From positions 1-17,713 of the forward strand of contig PMZB01000039.1 of the NCBI GenBank assembly GCA_003170575.1: a stretch of 17,713 bases of DNA, written 5' to 3'. Source of the stretch: Chlamydiia bacterium (lineage in GTDB: Bacteria; Chlamydiota; Chlamydiia; Chlamydiales; FEN-1388). The notes beneath the pieces were generated by a model. It was given only the letters and a program-made list of their open reading frames with translations, was not told where the DNA came from and did not search any database. The translations under genes were made by a program, and so were the position numbers. Position 1 is the stretch's first letter. Every line of letters begins with the position of its first letter. Below, one piece after another: positions 7,568 through 13,947 of this stretch.

Positions 7568-10117
7568 TTGCAAAAAAGCAAAATAGACTTCACTCCATTA
7601 GAGCCAGCAGAAGCAGAGCAAGCACAGAAGAATATAAACAGAGGTATGCAGATAGTCAAAGAGCAGGAAATAGAGCTACCTTCAGCTTCATTTCCTAAGC
7701 CTAAAAGCAATATTGACTTTCAACCTATTGGAGCGCAGGGCGAAAAGGCAGAAGCAAAATCACCTTTTGGATCAGTTGTGAAAGGCCTTCCCGAAGACTA
7801 CATGGACCCATTTGAATCTGCTATTAGATATGTTGCGCAACCTGTCAAGGCTGTGGCTTATGGTGTTGCTGGGCTACCAGGATTATTCGCGGAAATATCG
7901 AAGTTTGGAGCGTTTGATTTTGATGAAGATGAGATAGAGACGCTAAAAAAGAGATTCCCTGACAGAGATATTGAGAAAGAGTTGAATGAAGCGGCGCGCC
8001 AGGCGATAAAATATGCGCCTTCAATTTCGAGCATATTTCAGATAGGTGAGGAAGATTTAGGTATCCCTCTACAAGCTAAAACTGAAGGACAGAAGGCATT
8101 AGAGGTGTTTTCTCTTGCATTAGCTCCAGAAGGAAAAGCTGCATTTTATAGACCTGGAATGGCGAAGGCTGTGATGGCTACCTCTGCGTATGAAGGCATG
8201 AAGAAGGCAGGGTTGCATGAAGACTTGGCGTCGTTTTTAGCAATTGCCGGAACTCATGCAGGCGCGCAACTATTCGAGCTTCCTGAAAAACCAATAGCAG
8301 CTGTTAAACCTTCAACTGGTGTGCCTGGTGAACCTCCACCACCGCCTCCTCCTGAACATCCTGGTGCCATCACTGAAGAACCTTCACGCGCTGAATATGA
8401 CATTGGTGAAGAAGCCTTAAACTTACTCAAGAAGACACGTGCTGTAGAAAAAGCTAAGACTGCAAGAGAATTGATTGGACCAAGACCATTGCCCTTCAAG
8501 CCTACAGCGACACAAGAAGCAAGGATGGGAGAGGCTTTCATTCGCCCAGAGGAGGGACATCAGGTCCTTAAACGTCTGGCGGGTGAGAAAATTGAACAGG
8601 GTGTTAGGGCTAAGGCTTTAACACTGGAAGAACCTCTTTCCCCGACTGAAGCTGTGGGAGAACAGATCTCCAGGTACACGAATCCTGACAAAACGGACAT
8701 GGGGCAACAGCTTGTAAATACGATATTCAATAGAAGTGAGGGTAAGTATCGTAAAGTTAACCAAGCTTATGCTCACTCCAGGGAATTAAATAAGTCTAAT
8801 TACATTGACACAGCTAATTTCTATACTAATCTAGAAGGCTTAGTCAATGAAGCAAAAACCCTCCCAGAGTACCGTGAAGATGCGCAACTTGTGAAGATGG
8901 CTGATGATATTAAAAATCGTTTAATTAAAGACTCTACCACTGATATTCACGGTAATATCCGGCCCCTAACATTTAAAAAACTATCCAGCCAAGAACTGAT
9001 TGATCTAGCTACAGATCTGCGAAAGTATGTTGAGGAAGCCTATGCTCACTCTAGCAAAAACGTGTTCTACCGGATTGTGGACGCGGCTGAGGAAGCAATT
9101 CTCGATGGTGCAAAGAATGACCCAGAAGCTTATCGATCGTATGCAAACGCGAAGGCACAATACAAAGACTGGGCAAAAACATACAATAATGATGTGACGA
9201 AGAACTATAGAGATCCAAATGCATTGAACTTTGAGCAGCTATATCAAAAAGCAACTAACCCTGATACCTACAATGTGATTGCCCCTCTTCTAGAAACAGG
9301 CGAAGGTGGTAATGCGCCTCCATTAGTTGCTCATCTTATGCCTGAGAATGTACAAAGAGGAATCAATCTCTCCCGTCAACTCAAACGGGATATTGTTGAA
9401 CGTGAATTAGAGCCTTGGTTGGTAAAGAATGGCAAGGCAAACTCAGAGGTAGGATACTCGAGGCGATTCATTGATAAGCTTGATTCTATGGCAAGTTACC
9501 TCAATCCAGCAGAGAAACAAGCTATTCTCAAAGAAACAAGAAGTATTGGAAAGAAATTCGGCGGAAGGAAAATAGAGCCCAAAATACCTACTGTGGAAGA
9601 GTATTTCTGGGCGGGCAAGATACCTGAGCAGATTGCTAGTCAGTTAGACACAGTTAGCGGTATGAAGCAGATAAATGCGAGGCTACAGAATTTTCCTGAC
9701 CAGCATGCGCAATTCCAACGAATAGCACATGAGATGGCCATAAGACGATTAACATCCGGCAAAGTCATTGGCGAAGAGCGTACGATAATGAATGTGCTTC
9801 GCGACGCAAATAACCTCCGTTTTATGGAAGAATGCGTTGGGAAGAAAACAGTTGAGGAATGGCTGGAGAATGCAAAAAACATAAAAAAATACGATGCGGA
9901 ATTGGAGAAGTACGACGAGACCATGCAGGCACTTTTGAAAAAAGAGCTTCGCGATAAGACTGAAGCAGAAAAGGCGGCTACCGCCAAAGCCAAAGAAGAG
10001 CTTGAAGAGAAGGAGCGGGTTACCAGACGCAGGAGAATTTTCGGTCATATTGTTGCATCCACACTGCCTGGTACTTCGTCTCTGAAACACTTTATTGTGG
10101 AGTCGTTGATTAAATAG
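7484..10117 (+). CDS. Large helical putative virion-associated protein (877 aa)
   Basis: A long protein of unknown family, overlapping the previous stop by 7 nt (ATGGTAA), with GAGGGG about 11 nt upstream. Visible regions: N-terminal degenerate heptad repeats (residues 1-28); a hydrophobic patch around residues 113-135 (VAQPVKAVAYGVAGLPGLF); a proline run (PPPPPPP) near residue 285 acting as a hinge; and a long helical, charged C-terminal half ending in a Lys/Glu/Ala coiled coil (about 815-855) and a basic RRRR stretch. There is no catalytic motif. Size, helical content and pairing with the upstream ejection-like gene resemble the large internal virion or DNA-transfer proteins of short-tailed phages. 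An effector or a defective structural protein is also possible. Confidence 0.75.
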   Translation: MVNTRHGMVNTQDTVINPQSSLINSQNSLQKSKIDFTPLEPAEAEQAQKNINRGMQIVKEQEIELPSASFPKPKSNIDFQPIGAQGEKAEAKSPFGSVVKGLPEDYMDPFESAIRYVAQPVKAVAYGVAGLPGLFAEISKFGAFDFDEDEIETLKKRFPDRDIEKELNEAARQAIKYAPSISSIFQIGEEDLGIPLQAKTEGQKALEVFSLALAPEGKAAFYRPGMAKAVMATSAYEGMKKAGLHEDLASFLAIAGTHAGAQLFELPEKPIAAVKPSTGVPGEPPPPPPPEHPGAITEEPSRAEYDIGEEALNLLKKTRAVEKAKTARELIGPRPLPFKPTATQEARMGEAFIRPEEGHQVLKRLAGEKIEQGVRAKALTLEEPLSPTEAVGEQISRYTNPDKTDMGQQLVNTIFNRSEGKYRKVNQAYAHSRELNKSNYIDTANFYTNLEGLVNEAKTLPEYREDAQLVKMADDIKNRLIKDSTTDIHGNIRPLTFKKLSSQELIDLATDLRKYVEEAYAHSSKNVFYRIVDAAEEAILDGAKNDPEAYRSYANAKAQYKDWAKTYNNDVTKNYRDPNALNFEQLYQKATNPDTYNVIAPLLETGEGGNAPPLVAHLMPENVQRGINLSRQLKRDIVERELEPWLVKNGKANSEVGYSRRFIDKLDSMASYLNPAEKQAILKETRSIGKKFGGRKIEPKIPTVEEYFWAGKIPEQIASQLDTVSGMKQINARLQNFPDQHAQFQRIAHEMAIRRLTSGKVIGEERTIMNVLRDANNLRFMEECVGKKTVEEWLENAKNIKKYDAELEKYDETMQALLKKELRDKTEAEKAATAKAKEELEEKERVTRRRRIFGHIVASTLPGTSSLKHFIVESLIK

Positions 10118-10119
10118 TG

Positions 10120-10200
10120 TTATTTATCTAGTCTTAAGACCTTCACGGCCGTATAAACACAGGCGAAGACCCATATTGCGCTGAATAGAGCATGAAGCAT
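10120..10200 (-). CDS. 26-aa single-pass membrane peptide, possible type I toxin-like
   Basis: A minus-strand ORF with a strong ribosome binding site (AAGGAG, 10212-10207, 6 nt before the ATG) and an extended -10 upstream. The peptide begins MLHALFSAIWVFACVYTAV and ends with the charged tail K-V-L-R-L-D-K. One hydrophobic span of about 17 residues followed by a basic, charged tail is the plan of small inner-membrane peptides such as type I toxins or phage small membrane proteins. It ends 2 nt from the end of the 877-residue gene, on the opposite strand, so read-through from that gene makes an antisense transcript. No dedicated antitoxin RNA was identified. Its existence as a gene is supported by the start signals; its function is a guess. 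Confidence 0.55.
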   Translation of the reverse strand: MLHALFSAIWVFACVYTAVKVLRLDK

Positions 10201-10233
10201 AAATGACTCCTTAGAAAACTACCTCCAGAGGAC

Positions 10234-10242
10234 AGTATACCA
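10234..10242 (-). promoter_or_regulatory. Extended -10 promoter for the 26-aa peptide
   Basis: Read on the minus strand this is TGGTATACT, an extended -10 (TGN-TATACT). Transcription would begin near 10227, giving a leader of about 26 nt that carries the ribosome binding site. No convincing -35 is seen. The palindromic CCTCCAGAGG (10222-10231) overlaps the start point. Confidence 0.4.
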
Positions 10243-10334
10243 TGTCTGTTTGTTTAGGTGCAGATTACCACTTGATGCCGTGTCTGGCTAAAGTTTAAAC
10301 CATTTATTTAATATAGGCAGGGTAGATATCTCTA

Positions 10335-10757
10335 CTAAAACACAGCATTTATCTTAAACAACGGAAATGTATCTGCAAGCTTTGATAACATAGCAAGGGA
10401 TGTATTGCATCCATGTTCGAGGCGCTGATAACTGAAGATATTTTTCATCCCCAACTTTCTAGCAGCATCTTCCTGTGTCAGGCCATTTTTGATCCTGTTA
10501 TACCTAAGCCAAAATCCCATAGCAATTTTCGGATCGACTTTGACCTCGACAATGGAATGGGATATCTTATACGAATCGTTGGGTAATGGAGCGAGATAAT
10601 TTGACCCTTCTGGTTCCTGTATAAGCGTATTAATTGCATCTTCCATATTGACTGTTAGCTCATCTCTGGAATCAGCTTGAGTCACGCATCCTGGGATCTC
10701 AAGACATTCTGCCCAAAATCCATCTCCTTCCTTATGTACTTTAAAATGATACTTCAT
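10335..10757 (-). CDS. hicB: HicB family antitoxin with C-terminal HTH
   Basis: A 140-residue antitoxin that neutralises HicA and represses the operon. The N-terminal partial RNase H-like fold is clear: YHFKVHKEGDGFWAECLEIP, then GC, then a helix DSRDELTVNMEDAINTLI (about residues 1-50). A Cro/C1-type helix-turn-helix follows (about 83-131: MGFWLRYNRIKNGLTQEDAA, then KLGMKNIFSYQRLE). Its ATG overlaps the hicA stop (ATGA), so translation is coupled. The HTH version of HicB usually binds an inverted repeat in the hicA promoter, and such a repeat is present at 10969-10988. A short hairpin (GTAGA/TCTAC, 10322-10335) lies at the stop codon. Confidence 0.93.
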   Translation of the reverse strand: MKYHFKVHKEGDGFWAECLEIPGCVTQADSRDELTVNMEDAINTLIQEPEGSNYLAPLPNDSYKISHSIVEVKVDPKIAMGFWLRYNRIKNGLTQEDAARKLGMKNIFSYQRLEHGCNTSLAMLSKLADTFPLFKINAVF

Positions 10758-10942
10758 TTTGTTGCCTCCAGCTGCTTCAAAAGAGCACTCTCAGTGCCCT
10801 TCTTAAGTTCTCTATGGTTTGGGACAATTGCCATTATGCCGTTCTTTCTGAGCTTGACATGAGAGCCCTTGCCTTGACCCTTTACGATTTCGTATCCAGC
10901 CTTCTGAAACAACTTAACCATATTCTTTCCACTCAGCGGCAT
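10754..10942 (-). CDS. hicA: HicA family mRNA interferase toxin
   Basis: A 62-residue toxin with the double-stranded RNA-binding-like HicA fold. It shows the opening SGKNMVKLFQKAGYEIVKGQG, catalytic His28 in KGSHVKL, and the closing block IVPNHRELKKGTESALLKQ, all standard. The family cleaves mRNA and arrests growth until HicB is replenished. The start has AAAGGA 6-7 nt upstream. The active-site His is intact, so it should be functional. On a plasmid-like element the pair would act as an addiction module that kills or stalls cells losing the element. Confidence 0.93.
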   Translation of the reverse strand: MPLSGKNMVKLFQKAGYEIVKGQGKGSHVKLRKNGIMAIVPNHRELKKGTESALLKQLEATK

Positions 10943-10965
10943 AAGAAATCCTTTCGTTTAATCTA

Positions 10966-10994
10966 ATCTTACCAAAGATGTTTGGTAAAGTCAA
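10966..10994 (-). promoter_or_regulatory. hicAB promoter with HicB operator
   Basis: On the minus strand the -35 TTGACT (10994-10989) and -10 TAAGAT (10971-10966) are exactly 17 bp apart. A perfect 8-bp inverted repeat, TTACCAAA (10969-10976) and TTTGGTAA (10981-10988) with a 4-bp centre, fills the spacer and enters the -10. A repressor dimer bound there would block RNA polymerase. This fits autoregulation by the HTH-type HicB. Confidence 0.75.
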
Positions 10995-11000
10995 TTAGTC

Positions 11001-11072
11001 ATTTGTGTGATAAGAGGTCAGCTCAGAATTCGGCGTATAAAGCACGTTAAGGTTTTCTTACTTATCACAAAT
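11001..11072. repeat. Inverted repeat pair in the hicA-int intergenic region
   Basis: ATTTGTG-TG-ATAAG (11001-11014) is the inverse of CTTATCACAAAT (11061-11072) except for a 2-bp insertion, with 46 bp between the arms. Each arm contains TTATCACA, which resembles but does not match a DnaA box. They may be accessory protein sites next to the 38-bp element at 11080. Confidence 0.4.
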
Positions 11073-11079
11073 AAACCAC

Positions 11080-11117
11080 AGCTCCTTTGTGTCTCACTTA
11101 AGAGATACTAGGGAGCT
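11080..11117. other. 38-bp imperfect palindrome, candidate recombination site or int terminator
   Basis: Arms AGCTCCTTTGTGTCTC (11080-11095) and GAGATACTAGGGAGCT (11102-11117) flank the centre ACTTAA. As RNA, 15 of 16 positions pair if two G-U pairs are allowed. Two inverted arms around a 6-bp centre are the layout of Xer/Cre-type crossover sites, and the element lies 45 bp past the int stop codon. As a terminator for int it is less good, because the T-rich tail is poor. The following 11118-11162 has only weak additional inverted repeats (GCAAAA/TTTTGC, 11135-11158). Confidence 0.45.
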
Positions 11118-11162
11118 TGTGCATTACTTTCAGGGCAAAAGTGAGATGCTAATTTTGCATTT

Positions 11163-12173
11163 TTACTGAACCAAGCACACTTTCTTACTTGGGTTGTCCT
11201 CTTTAGCAGACTTGTCGTATGCCAAGACCATTTCAGAAGAAGCATGGCCAGTTATCTTGCGAATCTCTGAAACAGGGAACCCTTGCTGTAAAAGATATGT
11301 CACTAATGTTGCACGTAACACGTGAGGCGTGACTTTGAATGGAATATTGGCTGCATCTCCTGCCTTTGCAAAAGTGTTCTCTACCTGATCTGTAGCTATC
11401 TTCTTGCCTGTGCGTGTGACAAACACCAACCCCGTTCTGTCTCCGATATACGCCTTGAGCCCATCCATTACAGTTTTGGGATATGTAATAGCTATATCTT
11501 TCTTGGCACCCCTAGTTTTCGACTGGGCAAACAGTATCATCGACTTCTCCCAATATATCCTGTCTGTGGTGAGTTTCAGTACTTCATTAATCCTCTTACC
11601 TCCTTGTAATGCTAATTTAGCGATTAAACAGTCTCTAGAGTTAATCTCCGCCAATGCGTCAAGAAAAGCTGTCCATTGCGATTGGGTCATATGCTCGGTC
11701 TCTACTTCATCGAGTCTAACACGATAAAAGGTTTTGTCCGATCCCTCCCTCGATGGCTGAGCTCTTCTGATCATTCCTCCCGATCGTCGATCTAAATATC
11801 GTGTGAAAGAGATAAAACATGCTGCCCTAGCTTGCCTAGTACACTCTGACCAAATCTCTTCCCCAGGAAGTTCATCTTTCTTTATCCTGTCAATTATCGC
11901 GTTGGAATTCACATAGGTAAACTCTTGCAGCGATATGGTTGGCTTCAAGTAGCCTCTCTGAATCAGTTGACGTATCCCAGACCGATAGTTCTTCTCAGTC
12001 AATGGGCTATGCGTAGAAAGCCATCGTTCCAAGGCTTCTCCTACACTAATATCTCCGAGCTTGTCCCATTTCAGGCCATTCATACGAGAGGTTGCTTCTT
12101 CGTATGTTTGCGATGGAGAGACTTTAAGCGAGTGGTCTGCCACTTCAACTGATTGGTCTAAAACGAGTGTCAT
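11163..12173 (-). CDS. int: Tyrosine recombinase of the chlamydial plasmid pGP7/pGP8 type
   Basis: A 336-residue site-specific recombinase. Catalytic residues: Arg194 (GGKRINEVLKL), a Lys in the beta hairpin near 219 (SKTRGAKK), His284 and Arg287 (TPHVLRAT), His310 (GHASSE) and nucleophile Tyr319 (LAYDKS). Residues about 43-130 form the core-binding domain. The segments CFISFTRYLDR, LVFVTRTGK and the C-terminal AYDKSAKEDNPSKK match what I remember of chlamydial plasmid pGP7/pGP8, which points to a Chlamydiae host. It would resolve multimers or integrate the element. The start has GGGAG 8 nt upstream and a good promoter overlapping the partition repeats. Confidence 0.93.
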   Translation of the reverse strand: MTLVLDQSVEVADHSLKVSPSQTYEEATSRMNGLKWDKLGDISVGEALERWLSTHSPLTEKNYRSGIRQLIQRGYLKPTISLQEFTYVNSNAIIDRIKKDELPGEEIWSECTRQARAACFISFTRYLDRRSGGMIRRAQPSREGSDKTFYRVRLDEVETEHMTQSQWTAFLDALAEINSRDCLIAKLALQGGKRINEVLKLTTDRIYWEKSMILFAQSKTRGAKKDIAITYPKTVMDGLKAYIGDRTGLVFVTRTGKKIATDQVENTFAKAGDAANIPFKVTPHVLRATLVTYLLQQGFPVSEIRKITGHASSEMVLAYDKSAKEDNPSKKVCLVQ

Positions 12174-12205
12174 AGCTAAAACTCCCTGTCAAATTGCCGG
12201 TTTAC

Positions 12206-12234
12206 GGTATAATCAGCATTATGCAGTATTGCAA
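12206..12234 (-). promoter_or_regulatory. int promoter
   Basis: On the minus strand the -35 TTGCAA (12234-12229) is 17 bp from the -10 TATACC (12211-12206), giving a start near 12199 and a leader of about 26 nt before the int ATG at 12173. The -35 overlaps the first unit of the 8-bp repeat array by two bases, so a protein coating the array should occlude this promoter. Confidence 0.6.
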
Positions 12235-12296
12235 CTTAAGGAGTCAAGAACTTAGGGAGTTGCGAACTTGCGGAGTCCGGAAGTTAGGGAGTTAAA
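12233..12296. repeat. Centromere-like array 1: eight 8-bp repeats between int and parA
   Basis: Eight uninterrupted octamers with consensus [AG]A[CG]T[TC]NNG start at 12233, 12241, 12249, 12257, 12265, 12273, 12281 and 12289. AACT/AAGT units alternate strictly with GAGT units, giving a 16-bp double period. GAGT is ACTC on the other strand. TP228 ParG is known to recognise ACTC boxes spaced by 4 bp, the same geometry. Two more units (AAGTTCAG, AAGTTCTT) lie at 12326-12341 out of phase. This is the likely parS and operator. Confidence 0.75.
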
Positions 12297-12389
12297 GGGA
12301 TAGTTTACGATGATCTGGTGATGTGAAGTTCAGAAGTTCTTGCATCGAAAGCCTCTTTTATTCACACTGCACTTAATCCAGGAGGTACT

Positions 12390-13184
12390 ATGCCAACACC
12401 TATTACAGTGTCCATCATCAATCACAAGGGTGGCGTAAATAAAACTACGGCAAATTTACATATCGGAGCTGGTTTAGCCAAGCTAGGAAAGCGTGTGCTT
12501 GTCGTAGATCTAGACACCCAAATGAATCTTACACACAGTCTTATAGGTGATCTACCTGAAGACGAACCCTGCGTGTCTGACGTTATGATCAAAAATCAAA
12601 TCCCATTGCACAATATTATACGACCAACTTCCGTGCCTAACATGGACATAGCTCCTTCAAGTGAATCTATGGTCGATTTAGAGATAAACCTTCACGCCGC
12701 GATAAACCGTGAGCATCGGCTTAAAATTGCCCTTGCTCATCCAGAACTCAAGAAATACGACTTCATTATTATTGACAACGGACCCCATATTGGCAATGCA
12801 GCACTTAACAGTCTCATGGCGAGCCAATTCTACCTTGTGCCTGTAAGCGCAGAATACTTGCCGCTGGTGGGGTTGACGCACCTTACACGTACTATCGCAC
12901 AAATCAAACCCTTCAACCCAACCTTACAGAACATTGGATACCTATTGACCATGGTCGATCGTCGAGAAGGCATTTCCAGTGAGATAGAAGCCGTTTTGCG
13001 TGAGACATTCAAAGATGAAGTTTTCGCAAACATCGTCAGAATCAACACCAAGTTCAAGGCATGCCCACAAAAGAGACAAACCATTTTTGACATTGAAGGC
13101 CCGACAGGGAAAGGCTACACAGATTACCTCAATGTATCTAAAGAATTTCTCGAACGAGTGGAGAAAGCGCATGCCAAAAATTGA
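12390..13184 (+). CDS. parA: ParA-type partition ATPase (type Ib, pGP5-like)
   Basis: A 264-residue Walker-type ATPase that segregates plasmid copies. It has a deviant Walker A KGGVNKTT (13-20; Asn17 replaces the usual Gly, signature Lys13 and Lys18 kept), the A' motif VVDLD (D40, D42), and Walker B FIIIDNGP (D129; the usual TPP is NGP). There is no N-terminal HTH, so it belongs to the short ParA class in which a small partner protein, not ParA, represses the operon. Its ribosome binding site AGGAGG is at 12380-12385. Array 1 lies upstream and parB overlaps its 3' end. Chlamydial plasmids also carry a ParA (pGP5), which fits the proposed host. Confidence 0.92.
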   Translation: MPTPITVSIINHKGGVNKTTANLHIGAGLAKLGKRVLVVDLDTQMNLTHSLIGDLPEDEPCVSDVMIKNQIPLHNIIRPTSVPNMDIAPSSESMVDLEINLHAAINREHRLKIALAHPELKKYDFIIIDNGPHIGNAALNSLMASQFYLVPVSAEYLPLVGLTHLTRTIAQIKPFNPTLQNIGYLLTMVDRREGISSEIEAVLRETFKDEVFANIVRINTKFKACPQKRQTIFDIEGPTGKGYTDYLNVSKEFLERVEKAHAKN

Positions 13185-13599
13185 CAAAGGCGAAACCAAG
13201 AAACTGCTTCAAGGAATTACCGCCAACCCAACCCCTGAAGTTTCTGAGCCACCAACTCAGGAAGTTAAGGAGTCCACAACTTCGGAACTTGAGGAGTTTG
13301 GAACTTCCGCAGTAGAAGAGGAAGAAACACAGGAACTTCCTAAGTGGAAGACATTAGAAAAGGTCACAGCTCTTATAACACCCAAACAACGCGATGCTCT
13401 TGATAGGGTGGCAAAAGGAGCTATGCGTAATAGGTATCGTATACCTCATAAAGGTAGAGAACGCATAACCGCTAATACCGTGCTGCGCGCTCTGCTAGAA
13501 ATCCTAGCCGACGAGATCCCAACTGTAGAAATCCCACCTTTAAATAATGAAGACAGCGTGACTGATTGGATCAGACTGCTCTTTCGGAAGAAGGCATAA
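13171..13599 (+). CDS. Small centromere-binding partner of ParA (parB/parG-like), putative
   Basis: I choose the ATG at 13171, overlapping the parA end by 14 nt, with TGGAGA 6 nt upstream, giving 142 residues; longer forms would run deep into parA. The N-terminal 60 residues are acidic, Thr/Ser/Pro-rich and probably disordered (for example EVSEPPTQEV). The C-terminal part (about 62-115) holds a helix ITPKQRDALDRVAKGAM, a basic patch RNRYRIPHKGRER, then a short strand and helix ITANTVLRALLEILADE, compatible with a ribbon-helix-helix DNA-binding fold. Position, size and the 8-bp arrays around it make it the likely array-binding protein. The fold is not proven. Oddly, its flexible linker is encoded by one of those arrays. 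Confidence 0.75.
   Translation: MPKIDKGETKKLLQGITANPTPEVSEPPTQEVKESTTSELEEFGTSAVEEEETQELPKWKTLEKVTALITPKQRDALDRVAKGAMRNRYRIPHKGRERITANTVLRALLEILADEIPTVEIPPLNNEDSVTDWIRLLFRKKA
13238..13349. repeat. Centromere-like array 2 inside the parB coding sequence
   Basis: In a fixed 8-bp phase from 13238, matching units occur at 13238, 13254, 13262, 13270, 13278, 13286, 13294, 13302, 13334 and 13342 (for example AACTTCGG, GAGTTTGG). The intervening phases are degenerate. An 8-bp period is not a multiple of three, so a peptide repeat cannot explain it. The encoded linker (residues 23-60) instead shows an 8-residue (24-nt) echo. Confidence 0.7.
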
Positions 13600-13645
13600 C
13601 TCCATAACTTAGGAAGTCCCTAACTTCGCAAGTCCGGAACTTATG
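13598..13645. repeat. Centromere-like array 3 downstream of parB
   Basis: Six octamers in exact 8-bp phase begin at 13598 (AACTCCAT), 13606, 13614, 13622, 13630 and 13638, alternating AACT and AAGT. The first starts at the parB stop codon. It closes the partition cassette and lies just upstream of the promoter region of the HTH gene at 13738, so it may also serve as an operator. Confidence 0.65.
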
Positions 13646-13669
13646 GTGTTGGCTTATGTGCGTAAATAT

Positions 13670-13716
13670 TTGGAATATTCTTGCTGAAAAATATTGTTTG
13701 ATGTTTTCATGAAAAC
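13670..13716 (+). promoter_or_regulatory. Possible promoter and 14-bp palindromic operator before the excisionase-like gene
   Basis: A -35-like TTGGAA (13670-13675) and -10-like TATTGT (13692-13697) are 16 bp apart. Directly downstream is a perfect 14-bp palindrome, GTTTTCATGAAAAC (13703-13716), 21 nt before the ATG. A palindrome at the start of transcription is well placed for a repressor, perhaps the encoded HTH protein itself. Confidence 0.45.
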
Positions 13717-13737
13717 TAAAATGGGGAAAATTACGCC

Positions 13738-13947
13738 ATGGATGAAGTGCTAGATTTTGACGAAGCCAGTGCATATCTAAAATTAGCTAAATCTACCCTC
13801 TATGGGTATGTGAGGAAGGGAATTATCCCTGCTTTTAAGGCTGGGCGATTGTGGCGATTTCGCAAAGATGAATTGGATAAATGGATGAGAAGCCGAATAA
13901 AATATGAGACAAAAACGCGCACTGAATTGTCGGGGGTTGAATTGTGA
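13738..13947 (+). CDS. Excisionase/MerR-like small HTH DNA-binding protein
   Basis: A 69-residue winged-helix protein of the helix-turn-helix_17 type: LDFDEASAYLKLAKSTLYGY, then VRKGIIPAFKAGRLWRFRKDEL, then DKWM, with the conserved stretch G-R-L-W-R-F. The family includes recombination directionality factors and small regulators. With an integrase nearby, it could be its excisionase, or it could regulate replication. GGGGA lies 10 nt upstream of the start. Its TGA overlaps the GTG of the next short ORF. Confidence 0.88.
   Translation: MDEVLDFDEASAYLKLAKSTLYGYVRKGIIPAFKAGRLWRFRKDELDKWMRSRIKYETKTRTELSGVEL

Noticed and set aside
10242..10298. 18-codon plus-strand ORF beginning MSVCLGADYH
   Set aside because: Too short; its upstream AGAGGA is weak, and the same stretch is better explained as the promoter region of the minus-strand peptide.
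13000..13170. Longer version of the parB gene starting at 13000
   Set aside because: It would overlap parA by 185 nt without a ribosome binding site; the ATG at 13171 has TGGAGA at proper spacing.
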